Shown: piece by piece, positions 7,340-13,038 of the stretch | How positions within the stretch are numbered: position 1 is the stretch's first letter | Layout: each line of letters opens with the position of its first letter | DNA from: Candidatus Uhrbacteria bacterium | GTDB taxonomy: Bacteria > Patescibacteriota > Patescibacteriia > 2-12-FULL-60-25 | Direction of reading: 5' to 3' | Assembly (NCBI GenBank): GCA_014728435.1 | Contig: WJLP01000090.1 | Coordinates: 1 to 22,477, forward strand | Length of the DNA: 22,477 nt | Translations under genes and position numbers: made by a program | The notes under the pieces: generated by a model | The model's input: the letters and a program-made list of their open reading frames with translations, nothing else | Told to the model about the DNA's origin: nothing | The model's database searches: none

Positions 7340-7879
7340 ATGTCCAATCGCCACTTAGCCAGAACAATCGTTCTGCAATCCCTCTACGAATGGGATTTTC
7401 ACAAACGCGCCGATGAAGAGGCTATCCAAATAGCCGAACGCAACTTAAATGAATTCGCTCCCGAATTTGATGAGCGTTCTTTTACGTTAGCGCTTATTAA
7501 AGGCATCATCGACAAACAAAATGATATTACGGCCGCCATCACCAAATTCGCCCCCGACTGGCCCATCGAACGCATCACCACGGTTGACCGCAACGTATTG
7601 CGCATCGGTATTTACGAACTTGTCTTCGATGATCAAATCCCATCCAAAGTCGCCATCAACGAAGCCATCGAACTTGCCAAAACCTTTGGCGGCGAATCAT
7701 CCGGCAAATTCGTAAACGGCGTATTAGGCGCGGTTTATCGGGACCAAACATCACAAGGAAACATCAAAGAAGCCGACCGGCCAAAAGAAGAGGATAAAAA
7801 AGAAGAAAAGATAGAAAAACCTGACGAAAGCAAAGACAAAGAATCTAAGGAATCGGAGTCATCCGGCTCAGATTCTTAG
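7340..7879 (+). CDS. nusB: Transcription antitermination factor NusB
   Basis: A 179-residue protein. Residues 1-135 follow the NusB pattern: MSNRHLARTIVLQSLYEWDF at the N-terminus, the ITKFAPDWPIERITTVDRNVLRIGIYEL core and VAINEAIELAKTFGGESSGKFVNGVL. NusB binds boxA RNA with NusE (S10) during antitermination of rRNA transcription. The last 40 or so residues are an extra low-complexity tail of Glu, Lys, Asp and Ser. The ATG at 7340 gives the family N-terminus; the upstream ATG at 7322 is unlikely. Second gene after rpmF. A small hairpin overlaps the stop (AGCTAC, TTG, GTAGCT at 7878-7892). Confidence 0.93.
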   Translation: MSNRHLARTIVLQSLYEWDFHKRADEEAIQIAERNLNEFAPEFDERSFTLALIKGIIDKQNDITAAITKFAPDWPIERITTVDRNVLRIGIYELVFDDQIPSKVAINEAIELAKTFGGESSGKFVNGVLGAVYRDQTSQGNIKEADRPKEEDKKEEKIEKPDESKDKESKESESSGSDS

Positions 7880-7890
7880 CTACTTGGTAG

Positions 7891-7939
7891 CTCACATTCT
7901 CATTTTCATTTATAACTCTTATTTCTTAATTCAAAATTC
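7891..7939. repeat. Heptamer tandem repeat after nusB
   Basis: CTCACAT, TCTCATT, TTCATTT, ATAACTC, TTATTTC, TTAATTC and AAAATTC in one phase, starting 11 bases after the nusB stop. Confidence 0.55.
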
Positions 7940-7997
7940 TCGAGCTTCACTCGAGCAGAACGTTTCTGACGAAGCGCACGGATCAAAACTCATTCCA

Positions 7998-8087
7998 AAC
8001 TTTATCAATAAATAAAGTTATCGACGCGTAAAACGCCACAGTAATAAGTTTTATCAGGTAGCTCCGTGAGAGTCGTTCTAAAACGAC
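7998..8087 (+). promoter_or_regulatory. Structured leader of rnc
   Basis: Two hairpins lie in front of the RNase III gene: AACTTTAT with ATAAAGTT (7998-8019) and GTCGTT with AACGAC around CTAA (8072-8087), the latter ending 3 bases before the ATG. There is no good SD. By analogy with E. coli, where RNase III cleaves its own leader, this may be autoregulatory; that is inference. Confidence 0.4.
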
Positions 8088-8090
8088 ACT

Positions 8091-8807
8091 ATGCTGACAC
8101 ATAAAGATATCGATTTTAAACCTTTGGAGCAAAGGCTGAATTATGAATTCAAGGATAAAACTTTGATTCTCCAGGCCATCACCCACAGATCCTACCTAAA
8201 CGAACATTCAGACTTCGAATACGACCACAACGAACGCCTGGAATTTTTAGGTGATGCTGTTTTGGAGCTTGTTGTTACAGAGCACCTCTACCGCAATTAC
8301 CCCAACCCCGAAGGCGAGCTCACAAACTGGCGCGCCGCTTTGGTAAATGCCAAAACTCTGGCCGGCATCGCGCAAGAACTGCAATTCGAAGAATACCTGC
8401 TCATGAGCAAAGGCGAGGCCAAAGATAAAAACACCAAAGCCCGCATGTACATCCTGGCCAATGCCATCGAAGCCATAATCGGCGCAATCTACGAAGACGG
8501 CGGCTGGGACGCGTCCAAAAAATTCATCGACGACTACATCCTAGCTCTACTGCCCGACATCTTAAAAAACAAACTCTATATCGACCCAAAAAGCCGCTTC
8601 CAAGAAACCGCACAAGAAATGTTGGGCATTACCCCGAACTACAAAGTCTTAAAAGAAAGCGGCCCTGATCATAAAAAAGAATTCACTGTCGGTGTTTTTC
8701 TGGAAAAAGACCTTATTGCCGTAGGCTCCGGCACCAGTAAACAAGAGGCGCAAATAGCCGCCGCCGAAGCCGGCCTTGAGGCAAAGAAATGGAATGTAAA
8801 CCAGTAA
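8091..8807 (+). CDS. rnc: Ribonuclease III
   Basis: Double-strand-specific endoribonuclease acting in rRNA and mRNA processing; 238 residues, normal length. The signature NERLEFLGDAVLEL is at residues 47-60 and contains the metal ligands Glu51 and Asp55. The second catalytic segment reads ILANAIEAIIGAIYED (about 121-136): Glu127 is kept, while the position equal to E. coli Asp114 is Asn124, a variation seen in other bacterial enzymes. A dsRNA-binding domain follows from about 167 to 233 (SRFQETAQEML through TSKQEAQIAAAEAGLE). The gene is followed by a strong terminator. Confidence 0.95.
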   Translation: MLTHKDIDFKPLEQRLNYEFKDKTLILQAITHRSYLNEHSDFEYDHNERLEFLGDAVLELVVTEHLYRNYPNPEGELTNWRAALVNAKTLAGIAQELQFEEYLLMSKGEAKDKNTKARMYILANAIEAIIGAIYEDGGWDASKKFIDDYILALLPDILKNKLYIDPKSRFQETAQEMLGITPNYKVLKESGPDHKKEFTVGVFLEKDLIAVGSGTSKQEAQIAAAEAGLEAKKWNVNQ

Positions 8808-8870
8808 TCTCACCAATAATCAAATCCCAATAACCAATATTGGTGATTGTAGTATTGATGATTAATTATT
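8808..8870. repeat. Heptamer tandem repeat between rnc stop and terminator
   Basis: Nine 7-mers in phase start at the base after the stop codon: TCTCACC, AATAATC, AAATCCC, AATAACC, AATATTG, GTGATTG, TAGTATT, GATGATT, AATTATT. Confidence 0.6.
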
Positions 8871-8871
8871 A

Positions 8872-8895
8872 AAAAATCCCGTGTGGGATTTTTTT
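8872..8895 (+). terminator. Intrinsic terminator after rnc
   Basis: AAAAATCCC, loop GTGT, GGGATTTTTTT. It is nearly symmetric and may also stop leftward transcription from the tRNA gene. Confidence 0.85.
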
Positions 8896-8896
8896 G

Positions 8897-8916
8897 TGGT
8901 GCGCCCTGAGGGAATC
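8897..8916 (-). repeat. Duplicate of the 3' end of tRNA-Arg (20 bp)
   Basis: Identical over 20 bases to 9070-9089, the acceptor and T-stem end (with CCA) of the tRNA-Arg gene. The copies are direct repeats 173 bp apart. The DNA between shows no gene, only hairpins such as AGGGGC, TTCC, GCCCCT near 8937. It may be an attachment-site relic or a partial tandem duplication. Confidence 0.6.
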
Positions 8917-9037
8917 TCACGTCGTTTCACTCCTCATAGGGGCTTCCGCCCCTCTGACGTCGCTAGCACTACTGTCACCCCCGGTATATAAGAGAAACTC
9001 TTCCCCTTACCATCCCCTTGGTTCGATTCCTGATAAG

Positions 9038-9070
9038 TAAAATCCCCCGAAGCTTTATGCGTAGGGGGAT
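9038..9070 (-). terminator. Weak terminator downstream of tRNA-Arg
   Basis: On the minus strand ATCCCCC pairs with GGGGGAT around a 15-base loop and is followed by TTTTAC. It begins right at the encoded CCA end. Confidence 0.5.
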
Positions 9071-9144
9071 GGTGCGCCCTGAGGGAATCGAACCCCCATT
9101 ACCGGTTTCGAAGACCGGCGCTTTATCCGTTAAGCTAAGGACGC
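9070..9144 (-). tRNA. tRNA-Arg (anticodon TCG), CCA encoded
   Basis: Reading leftward from 9144, the acceptor arm GCGTCCT pairs with AGGGCGC (7 bp, two G-U type pairs), followed by discriminator A and an encoded CCA. The anticodon stem CCGGT/ACCGG encloses the loop CTTCGAA, giving anticodon TCG, which reads CGN arginine codons. The T arm is GGGGG, TTCGATT, CCCTC. The D arm TAGCTTAACGGATAAAGC is normal. The gene stands alone. Confidence 0.95.
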
Positions 9145-9157
9145 GTAATGTAGATGA

Positions 9158-9186
9158 ATAATAGCAAATTTTCACCAATCCGGCAA
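9158..9186 (-). promoter_or_regulatory. Promoter of tRNA-Arg
   Basis: Minus strand TTGCCG (9186-9181), 17 bases, TATTAT (9163-9158). The tRNA begins 14 bases downstream of the -10 box. Confidence 0.7.
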
Positions 9187-9239
9187 TCCCTTACCCTTCA
9201 TCGCGTTAAACGCGATTCATCCTTAATCAGTAACGACGT

Positions 9240-9268
9240 TTGACATTTACAGTGTTTAAGGTTAATTT
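9240..9268 (+). promoter_or_regulatory. Promoter of the NlpC/P60 gene
   Basis: TTGACA (9240-9245), 17-base spacer, TAATTT (9263-9268), followed by the SD AGGAGG seven bases before the ATG at 9295. An ATCGCG/CGCGAT hairpin lies upstream at 9200-9216. Confidence 0.6.
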
Positions 9269-9294
9269 CATTCGGAGCCTTAACAGGAGGTAAC

Positions 9295-9903
9295 ATGTTT
9301 CGTGCAGTAAACAACCGCTGTGCTGTTGATTTTGCGGAACTTAAATTGCCCATACCCGCGACTCAAGCAATCGAAATTTTAGAAAACCGCGGTTTCCAAC
9401 TTTTCAATCCTGATATCATTACCGCGGCACGTTCGCTTATCGGAAAAAGCATCTACAAACTCGGCGCCAAACAATTCCAAGCTCCAAATCTATTTGACTG
9501 CTCGAGCTTCACTAAATGGATCTATGGTCAATGCGGTATTTGGTTGCCGCGTCGCACCATACAACAAATCGAATACGGCCAAACGATCGAACCTCAAAAC
9601 ATTAAAAAAGGCGACCTTGTATTTACGACCGGCAAAAACCATAACTGGTTCAGAACAAATCCTAATCAAAACGTAGGCCACGTGGGAATCGCCACAGATA
9701 ACAATTCGGTTATCCATGCCGCGAATTCACGAGCCGGCGTTATCGAAAGCTCTCTTGAATGTTTTCTAAAAACCGAAAAATACCGCTCTATCCAAAGAAT
9801 CATTACTCAACCGGCGGTAACTCTTTTCTTCCACACCCCGCCCGAACGCGAAGTCGAAACCTCCGACGACTTCTTCTGGATCATTGTCCAGACTCTCAAA
9901 TAA
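9295..9903 (+). CDS. NlpC/P60-family cysteine peptidase-like protein
   Basis: A 202-residue protein of the papain-like NlpC/P60 fold, whose known members cleave peptide bonds in peptidoglycan stem peptides. The catalytic Cys is in LFDCSSFTKWIY (Cys69), the His in NVGHVGIATDNN (His129), and a second polar residue in VIHAANS (His141). WLPRRTIQQ and KKGDLVFTTG are also family-like. There is no signal peptide or membrane segment, so export would need another route or the protein acts inside the cell. Start set by AGGAGGTAAC. It has its own promoter and terminator and no wall-related neighbours. Confidence 0.85.
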   Translation: MFRAVNNRCAVDFAELKLPIPATQAIEILENRGFQLFNPDIITAARSLIGKSIYKLGAKQFQAPNLFDCSSFTKWIYGQCGIWLPRRTIQQIEYGQTIEPQNIKKGDLVFTTGKNHNWFRTNPNQNVGHVGIATDNNSVIHAANSRAGVIESSLECFLKTEKYRSIQRIITQPAVTLFFHTPPEREVETSDDFFWIIVQTLK

Positions 9904-9906
9904 AAT

Positions 9907-9926
9907 CCGCCTCTGGCGGTTTTTTT
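9907..9926 (+). terminator. Intrinsic terminator after the NlpC/P60 gene
   Basis: CCGCC, loop TCT, GGCGG and seven T, starting 4 bases after the stop. The stem belongs to the same CCGCC/GGCGG palindrome family seen elsewhere in the window. Confidence 0.85.
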
Positions 9927-10089
9927 AATTTTTAACAACAAACCCAACCTCGCCCGCTACAATCTCTTCAGCACCCTTATGCACTTTAATATGCGATGAG
10001 TCCTCACCGAGACTTACTAAACTTTAGCGAGCCGCAGTCGAATTATAGCCGCCAACATCACCAACGCGATATTTATTATCTATTACTTG

Positions 10090-10770
10090 TTAATTGGAAT
10101 CTTGATAACAATCATGTACCATCTCTTCCGGAAAATCATATGGCTCAACAAATTTACACTCATAAGCTCCATGCCCATCAACCACAATATCCCAAATTCC
10201 CTGATCCTTCACCGCCAAAAACATACCACCTCCCTGCTCTCCCGCGAACTGCACACTGCCTCTGGCATGTTTTGCCGTCCTTTGACTCACGCGAATATTA
10301 ATGTCTTCCACATTTTTATGATAAATGTCCGCGAACGCCATCTGAATCCCCTTGGCATCACCGACGGTAAACTCCGCCTCCGGCTCCTCGCATCCTTCAA
10401 TAATTGCCTCGGAAAAACCATAACCTCTCAACAAATCACACTCATATTGTCTTTGTTCCGGATCATAGACAACATCCCATTCCCCATCCACTTTGGCCGC
10501 GTAAAAAACATGGTTGCTTACTCCATCCATACTAACAGCGCCTTTCAATAAATCGCCTTCCGACTCGCTGATACTGACTTGAACGCTATCCGCCTTTTCA
10601 GGATAATTATCAACAAACACCTCCTCTATTCCAACTTGTGCAGGATCTGAGTTCTGAGTTCCAGGTTCTGAGTTCTGTCGCGAGCACCCCGACCCAACTG
10701 ATAACAAAAAGAATACTGCCATTAAAATCGATATTCCAAGTTCGATGTTCTGAGTTCGAGATTGTTTCAT
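10090..10770 (-). CDS. Predicted lipoprotein with tandemly duplicated two-Cys domain
   Basis: A 226-residue protein. The N-terminal hydrophobic segment (about 11-26) ends in VGSGC, a plausible lipobox with Cys29. Residues 30-46 are a Ser/Asn/Gln linker. Two homologous domains follow, about 48-127 and 141-221. Each has an acidic A-D/Y start, a GxVxxxG segment, a WD-[IV]-V-[YV]-D motif, a YEC motif and a second Cys exactly 16 residues later (Cys111/Cys127 and Cys205/Cys221), suggesting one disulfide per domain. No family name is recognised. The linker and signal peptide are encoded by heptamer-repeat DNA. The ATG at 10770 is chosen because longer readings run through the promoter region. Confidence 0.75.
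   Translation of the reverse strand: MKQSRTQNIELGISILMAVFFLLSVGSGCSRQNSEPGTQNSDPAQVGIEEVFVDNYPEKADSVQVSISESEGDLLKGAVSMDGVSNHVFYAAKVDGEWDVVYDPEQRQYECDLLRGYGFSEAIIEGCEEPEAEFTVGDAKGIQMAFADIYHKNVEDINIRVSQRTAKHARGSVQFAGEQGGGMFLAVKDQGIWDIVVDGHGAYECKFVEPYDFPEEMVHDCYQDSN
10644..10678. repeat. Heptamer repeat GTTCTGA x5 inside the lipoprotein gene
   Basis: GATCTGA, GTTCTGA, GTTCCAG, GTTCTGA and GTTCTGT in phase. It encodes the Ser/Asn/Gln linker behind the lipobox Cys. Confidence 0.65.
10733..10760. repeat. Heptamer repeat ATTCCAA/GTTCGAT x4 inside the lipoprotein signal peptide
   Basis: ATTCCAA, GTTCGAT, GTTCTGA and GTTCGAG in phase. It encodes residues about 4-12 of the signal peptide. Confidence 0.6.
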
Positions 10771-10778
10771 ATATTCCC

Positions 10779-10806
10779 AGTTTACTAGAAATCTTGGTTT
10801 CGTCAA
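10779..10806 (-). promoter_or_regulatory. Promoter of the lipoprotein gene
   Basis: Minus strand TTGACG (10806-10801), 16 bases, TAAACT (10784-10779). The start codon lies 9 bases past the -10 box. Confidence 0.55.
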
Positions 10807-10813
10807 ATAAGCG

Positions 10814-10843
10814 TTGTACGCGGTACGATGTACATGGTACGAT
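10814..10843 (+). promoter_or_regulatory. Candidate promoter overlapping a GTACNNN heptamer repeat
   Basis: TTGTAC (10814-10819), 18 bases, TACGAT (10838-10843). Bases 10816-10843 are four perfect-phase heptamers: GTACGCG, GTACGAT, GTACATG, GTACGAT. Both promoter boxes fall in the repeat. It lies back to back with the lipoprotein promoter. Confidence 0.45.
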
Positions 10844-10871
10844 AATTTCAGATCTTTGAAGGAGGTGCAAA

Positions 10872-11153
10872 ATGGCTCCCAAAACATACATACCGCCCCA
10901 CAAACAAGCTCAACTCAAATTTAGCGGTAAACGCGGCAAACAAAACCGCATATCATCCAGCCACAAAAAACCTCCGGCAACACCCAAACGCGACCGCCCG
11001 TCACATCCGGACGAAACCCAGCAAGAAGCGGTTTGCGACCTTGATCCTTCTTTTATAAATCCGGACGGCTCCATCAATTTCTGGGCAGCCATGTCCGGCC
11101 CCCGCTTGTCTGAATCCGACTCCGAAACCGACAACCCATCCGAGGACAAATGA
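10872..11153 (+). CDS. Small basic-to-acidic hypothetical protein
   Basis: A 93-residue protein of unknown function. The first 55 residues are basic and Pro/Lys/Arg-rich (MAPKTYIPPHKQAQLKFSGK onward), followed by a short hydrophobic patch (DPSFINPDGSINFWAAM) and an acidic Ser/Asp/Glu tail. There is no membrane segment and no Cys pair. The ATG at 10872 has an excellent SD (AAGGAGGTG) and the gene ends at a clear terminator, so it is very likely real. Confidence 0.75.
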   Translation: MAPKTYIPPHKQAQLKFSGKRGKQNRISSSHKKPPATPKRDRPSHPDETQQEAVCDLDPSFINPDGSINFWAAMSGPRLSESDSETDNPSEDK

Positions 11154-11170
11154 ACAGCCAACCTCTGCCA

Positions 11171-11201
11171 AACCGCCGACTCTCCCGGCGGTTGTCTTTT
11201 T
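11171..11201 (+). terminator. Intrinsic terminator
   Basis: AACCGCC, nine-base loop, GGCGGTT, then GTCTTTTT. From 11202 to 11416 I see only AT-rich DNA with one small TTTAGCT/AGCTAAA hairpin (11308-11327) and no gene. Confidence 0.75.
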
Positions 11202-11416
11202 AAGCAAGATGACTGCCGGGAAGTATTTATACAGAAAACTAGAACTGAGTACCGAATCTTTCCCGTCTTTGTCCAACACGAGCTGACAAACATATAACTT
11301 TTCGTACTTTAGCTTATCGTAGCTAAAATCTGATATAGTCAATTTTTTGCTTATTTTAGCCTAATTTTAAAACTATTTTTTTGTTATTCAATTTACAAAA
11401 TATTGCCTTGGGGGTC

Positions 11417-11445
11417 TTGACAAACTCCTCAATTTGTGATATAGT
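11417..11445 (+). promoter_or_regulatory. Strong promoter of the hairpin-rich operon
   Basis: TTGACA (11417-11422), 17-base spacer, TATAGT (11440-11445): ten of twelve or better to consensus. It is the only convincing promoter I see before the five genes at 11937-15782. Confidence 0.8.
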
Positions 11446-11451
11446 ACTCCG

Positions 11452-11936
11452 TTAAGCTGAAAGATCGACAACTAAGCCAAGGCACATATAATCGCTTCAT
11501 TCATCTTAGATGAATGTCCTCCGAAGCTTTAGCCAAGGAGGATCCCCTAGCCTAGTTAGACCTTAAAACCGCTTAACCTTCAGAGGAGAGAGGACTTGAA
11601 CCGAAATATCCCAAGCTTGTCGTGGATCGACGGATTCGAGTCTAAGTAGAGATGCCGCCGACAGCGCGTCTCAAACTGAAGAGAAAAATACCAATACATC
11701 GTCATCCTGAACATGTTTCAGGATCAAACTAAACGACGATTGTACTGTTTTTTCGCAACCCAAAAAACCGAACCTCGACAACCTACTGTCTTAATCCCTC
11801 AGTTCAGCCCCCCGCATTTTACGGGGTTAGGAGCTGGGGGCCTGGGACAGGCTCGCAGAGATAACCTCTGCGGGCTATAAACTCGTGGGCACTCATGCCC
11901 GGGCCTTATGCCTAAAAATGGGAGAAAGGCAGCCAA
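11452..11936 (+). promoter_or_regulatory. Long structured 5' leader, about 485 bases
   Basis: A succession of hairpins: CATTCATC/GATGAATG (11498-11516), TCCTCC/GGAGGA (11517-11542), a GTAG-headed hairpin (11646-11672), a nested ATCGTC + ATCCTGAA with TTCAGGAT + GACGAT (11698-11740) followed by a T run, CCCCG/CGGGG (about 11812-11828), CGCAGAG/CTCTGCG (11854-11872) and GGGC/GCCC (11886-11901). The motif TGAACCGA (11597) and CTCAGTTCAG (11798) recur in later spacers. A possible leader peptide is listed separately. Confidence 0.55.
11596..11649 (+). CDS. Possible 17-residue leader peptide
   Basis: TTG at 11596 follows the SD AGAGGAG (11582-11588) at an ideal 7-base gap and opens 17 codons ending in TAG. 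The peptide would read MNRNIPSLSWIDGFESK. The stop codon is part of the GTAG head of the following hairpin, so ribosome release would occur exactly at that hairpin. The evidence is SD spacing and position only; it may be chance. Confidence 0.3.
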   Translation: MNRNIPSLSWIDGFESK

Positions 11937-12281
11937 ATGGCTACCTTGTTCGTCGCCCTCGTCGTCCTCGTCGTCTTCGTCGCCCTCCCGCTCTCGGAGA
12001 ACGTGCTCGCCCGCCAGGCTCACGCGGAGCTGTGCGGGTTGGAGGCAGAGCCGGAGTCGGTTCGCACCGACGGCACGGGGAGCGTGTACCTCCTCGGGCT
12101 CATGGAGTTCGAAGAGGAGGCGGAGCGCGAAGAGGAGGAGCTGCGCCGCCTGGCGCAGGGGCTCGTCTACGAGCCCGGGCTGAGCTCACCCTTGAGCCCG
12201 CCCATGCTCCCAACCGGCCCGCTGTTCGCGCCGCTCCCCGCGGCAAACAGCAACAGCGAGGCTGCCGCGCAAAACGGCTAG
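11937..12281 (+). CDS. Small single-pass membrane protein, first gene of the GC-rich operon
   Basis: A 114-residue protein with an N-terminal hydrophobic segment (about 3-19, TLFVALVVLVVFVALPL), then a very acidic stretch (EFEEEAEREEEELRRLAQ, about 60-78) and a Pro/Ala-rich tail. No family is recognised. Likely membrane-anchored with the charged part on one side. This frame is preferred over the overlapping Arg/Pro-rich frames because it has a clean hydrophobic N-terminus and acidic composition and ends just before the next hairpin block. The SD (GGGAGAAAGG) is moderate. Codon use is GC-rich (GAG, CTC, GCC), unlike the flanking genes. Confidence 0.6.
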   Translation: MATLFVALVVLVVFVALPLSENVLARQAHAELCGLEAEPESVRTDGTGSVYLLGLMEFEEEAEREEEELRRLAQGLVYEPGLSSPLSPPMLPTGPLFAPLPAANSNSEAAAQNG

Positions 12282-12282
12282 T

Positions 12283-12499
12283 CGCTCTGCAACCCCGCAG
12301 AGCGCCGGACCAACCAATGTCCGCAAAAAAGAGGCCGTAATATTCCGGGGAAGCTCCGGAACGCGCTAACTAACTCAGCGCGGCCAATCTCACCTTCGCT
12401 CATCACCCTTGATGAGCCCTGAACCGAGTAGTCGATCCTATATCGACCCCTCAGTTCAGGAAAACAAAAAACTGTAAGGTCGACCCCACGTGGTCGATC
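12283..12499 (+). promoter_or_regulatory. Spacer of consecutive hairpins between operon genes 1 and 2
   Basis: At least seven hairpins in 217 bases: CGCTCTGC/GCAGAGCG (12283-12304), CGGAC/GTCCG (12306-12323), TTCCGG/CCGGAA (12343-12361), CGCGCT/AGCGCG (12362-12382), GCTCATCA/TGATGAGC (12398-12417), an outer CTGAAC/GTTCAG stem (12419-12459) enclosing GTCGAT/ATCGAC (12431-12447), and GGTCGACC/GGTCGATC (12478-12499), the last abutting the SD of gene 2. No T tract follows any of them, so they are not ordinary terminators. Confidence 0.65.
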
Positions 12500-12510
12500 A
12501 AGGAGGAATC

Positions 12511-12786
12511 ATGGAAGTCGCTATCGTTCTCGTAATCGCCGCTCTCGTCGTCGCCTTCTGGGCCAAATGGGGTGCAGGTGTCATGAACTTGGCGCAAGCC
12601 ATGCTTACCCCCGCCGAAACCGCTCCCCAGCGGGTCACCATCCACCGCCGCCCCGCGCTTCCCCGGCGCGACGGCTTTGAGGAGCTCCTCCTCGAGGCCG
12701 AGTGGCGCGATCTCGAGTCCGCCGAGGCGCTTACCGAGCTCAAGGCCGAAATGGCCGAGCTCGAAAAAGCAAATCGTGCGGTCTAA
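12511..12786 (+). CDS. Small single-pass membrane protein, second gene of the GC-rich operon
   Basis: A 91-residue protein. Residues 3-17 (VAIVLVIAALVVAFW) form a membrane segment. A short linker and a Pro/Arg-rich stretch (QRVTIHRRPALPRRDG) follow, then an acidic amphipathic helix (EELLLEAEWRDLESAEALTELKAEMAELEKAN, in two halves), probably a coiled coil. The design (anchor, linker, charged helix) parallels gene 1 of the operon though sequence similarity is low. The ATG at 12511 is set by AAGGAGG and the preceding hairpin. No family recognised. Confidence 0.7.
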   Translation: MEVAIVLVIAALVVAFWAKWGAGVMNLAQAMLTPAETAPQRVTIHRRPALPRRDGFEELLLEAEWRDLESAEALTELKAEMAELEKANRAV

Positions 12787-12790
12787 TCGG

Positions 12791-12860
12791 CTCAAGGTTA
12801 TTCTCAACCTTGGGCCACTGAACCGAAAGGTGGATACCAATCAACCTTTCAGTACAGGAA
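12791..12860 (+). promoter_or_regulatory. Spacer hairpins between operon genes 2 and 3
   Basis: CTCAAGGTT/AACCTTGGG (12791-12814), then ACTGA and AAAGGT pairing with ACCTTTCAGT (about 12817-12853). The block keeps the shared flanks CTGAACCGA (12818-12826) and CAGTACAGGAAAACA (from 12850), matching 12419-12427 and 12452-12466 in the previous spacer. Confidence 0.55.
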
Positions 12861-12867
12861 AACATTC

Positions 12868-12966
12868 GTGGGGATAAACCTTGTTCATCTAACGTAGCTT
12901 TAGCGTAGTTGGATGTTTATCCGTTCTGTAAAAACCAGCACGGATAACCACAAGGGTTATCCCTAC
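12868..12966. mobile_element. MITE/BIME-like inverted-repeat element, copy A (99 bp)
   Basis: The ends GTGGGGATAAACCTTGT and ACAAGGGTTATCCCTAC are near-perfect inverted repeats. Inside, GGATAAA pairs with TTTATCC around a nested palindrome CATCTAAC/GTTGGATG, CCGTTCTG faces CAGCACGG, and GGATAACC pairs with GGTTATCC. Copies B (14297-14395) and C (15291-15354) occupy the same position before genes 4 and 5. No transposase is encoded in the window. Confidence 0.65.
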
Positions 12967-12975
12967 ACAACCAAC

Positions 12976-13020
12976 CCCGGCACAACGCCGGGCCACCGTA
13001 GAGACGTGCCATGGCGCGTC
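12976..13020 (+). repeat. REP-like hairpin pair with GTAG head before gene 3
   Basis: CCCGGC/GCCGGG (12976-12992), then GTAG followed by AGACGTGCC/GGCGCGTCT (13002-13020 with one wobble). The 3' arm ends 3 bases before the SD AAAGGAG. GTAG followed by a palindrome is the known layout of REP elements. Confidence 0.65.
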
Positions 13021-13038
13021 TCCAAAGGAGATTTCGAC

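Noticed and set aside
9018..9028. Second tRNA suggested by GGTTCGATTCC on the plus strand
   Set aside because: The flanking bases do not form a T stem and no acceptor or anticodon arm can be drawn.
9993..10012. Hammerhead-ribozyme-like core (GATGAGTCC ... CGAGAC)
   Set aside because: The essential CUGAUGA reads GCGATGA and the GAA of the core is GAG; no flanking stems I or III are seen.
12868..12966. Insertion sequence with transposase
   Set aside because: No transposase reading frame is present; only short non-autonomous inverted-repeat units are seen.
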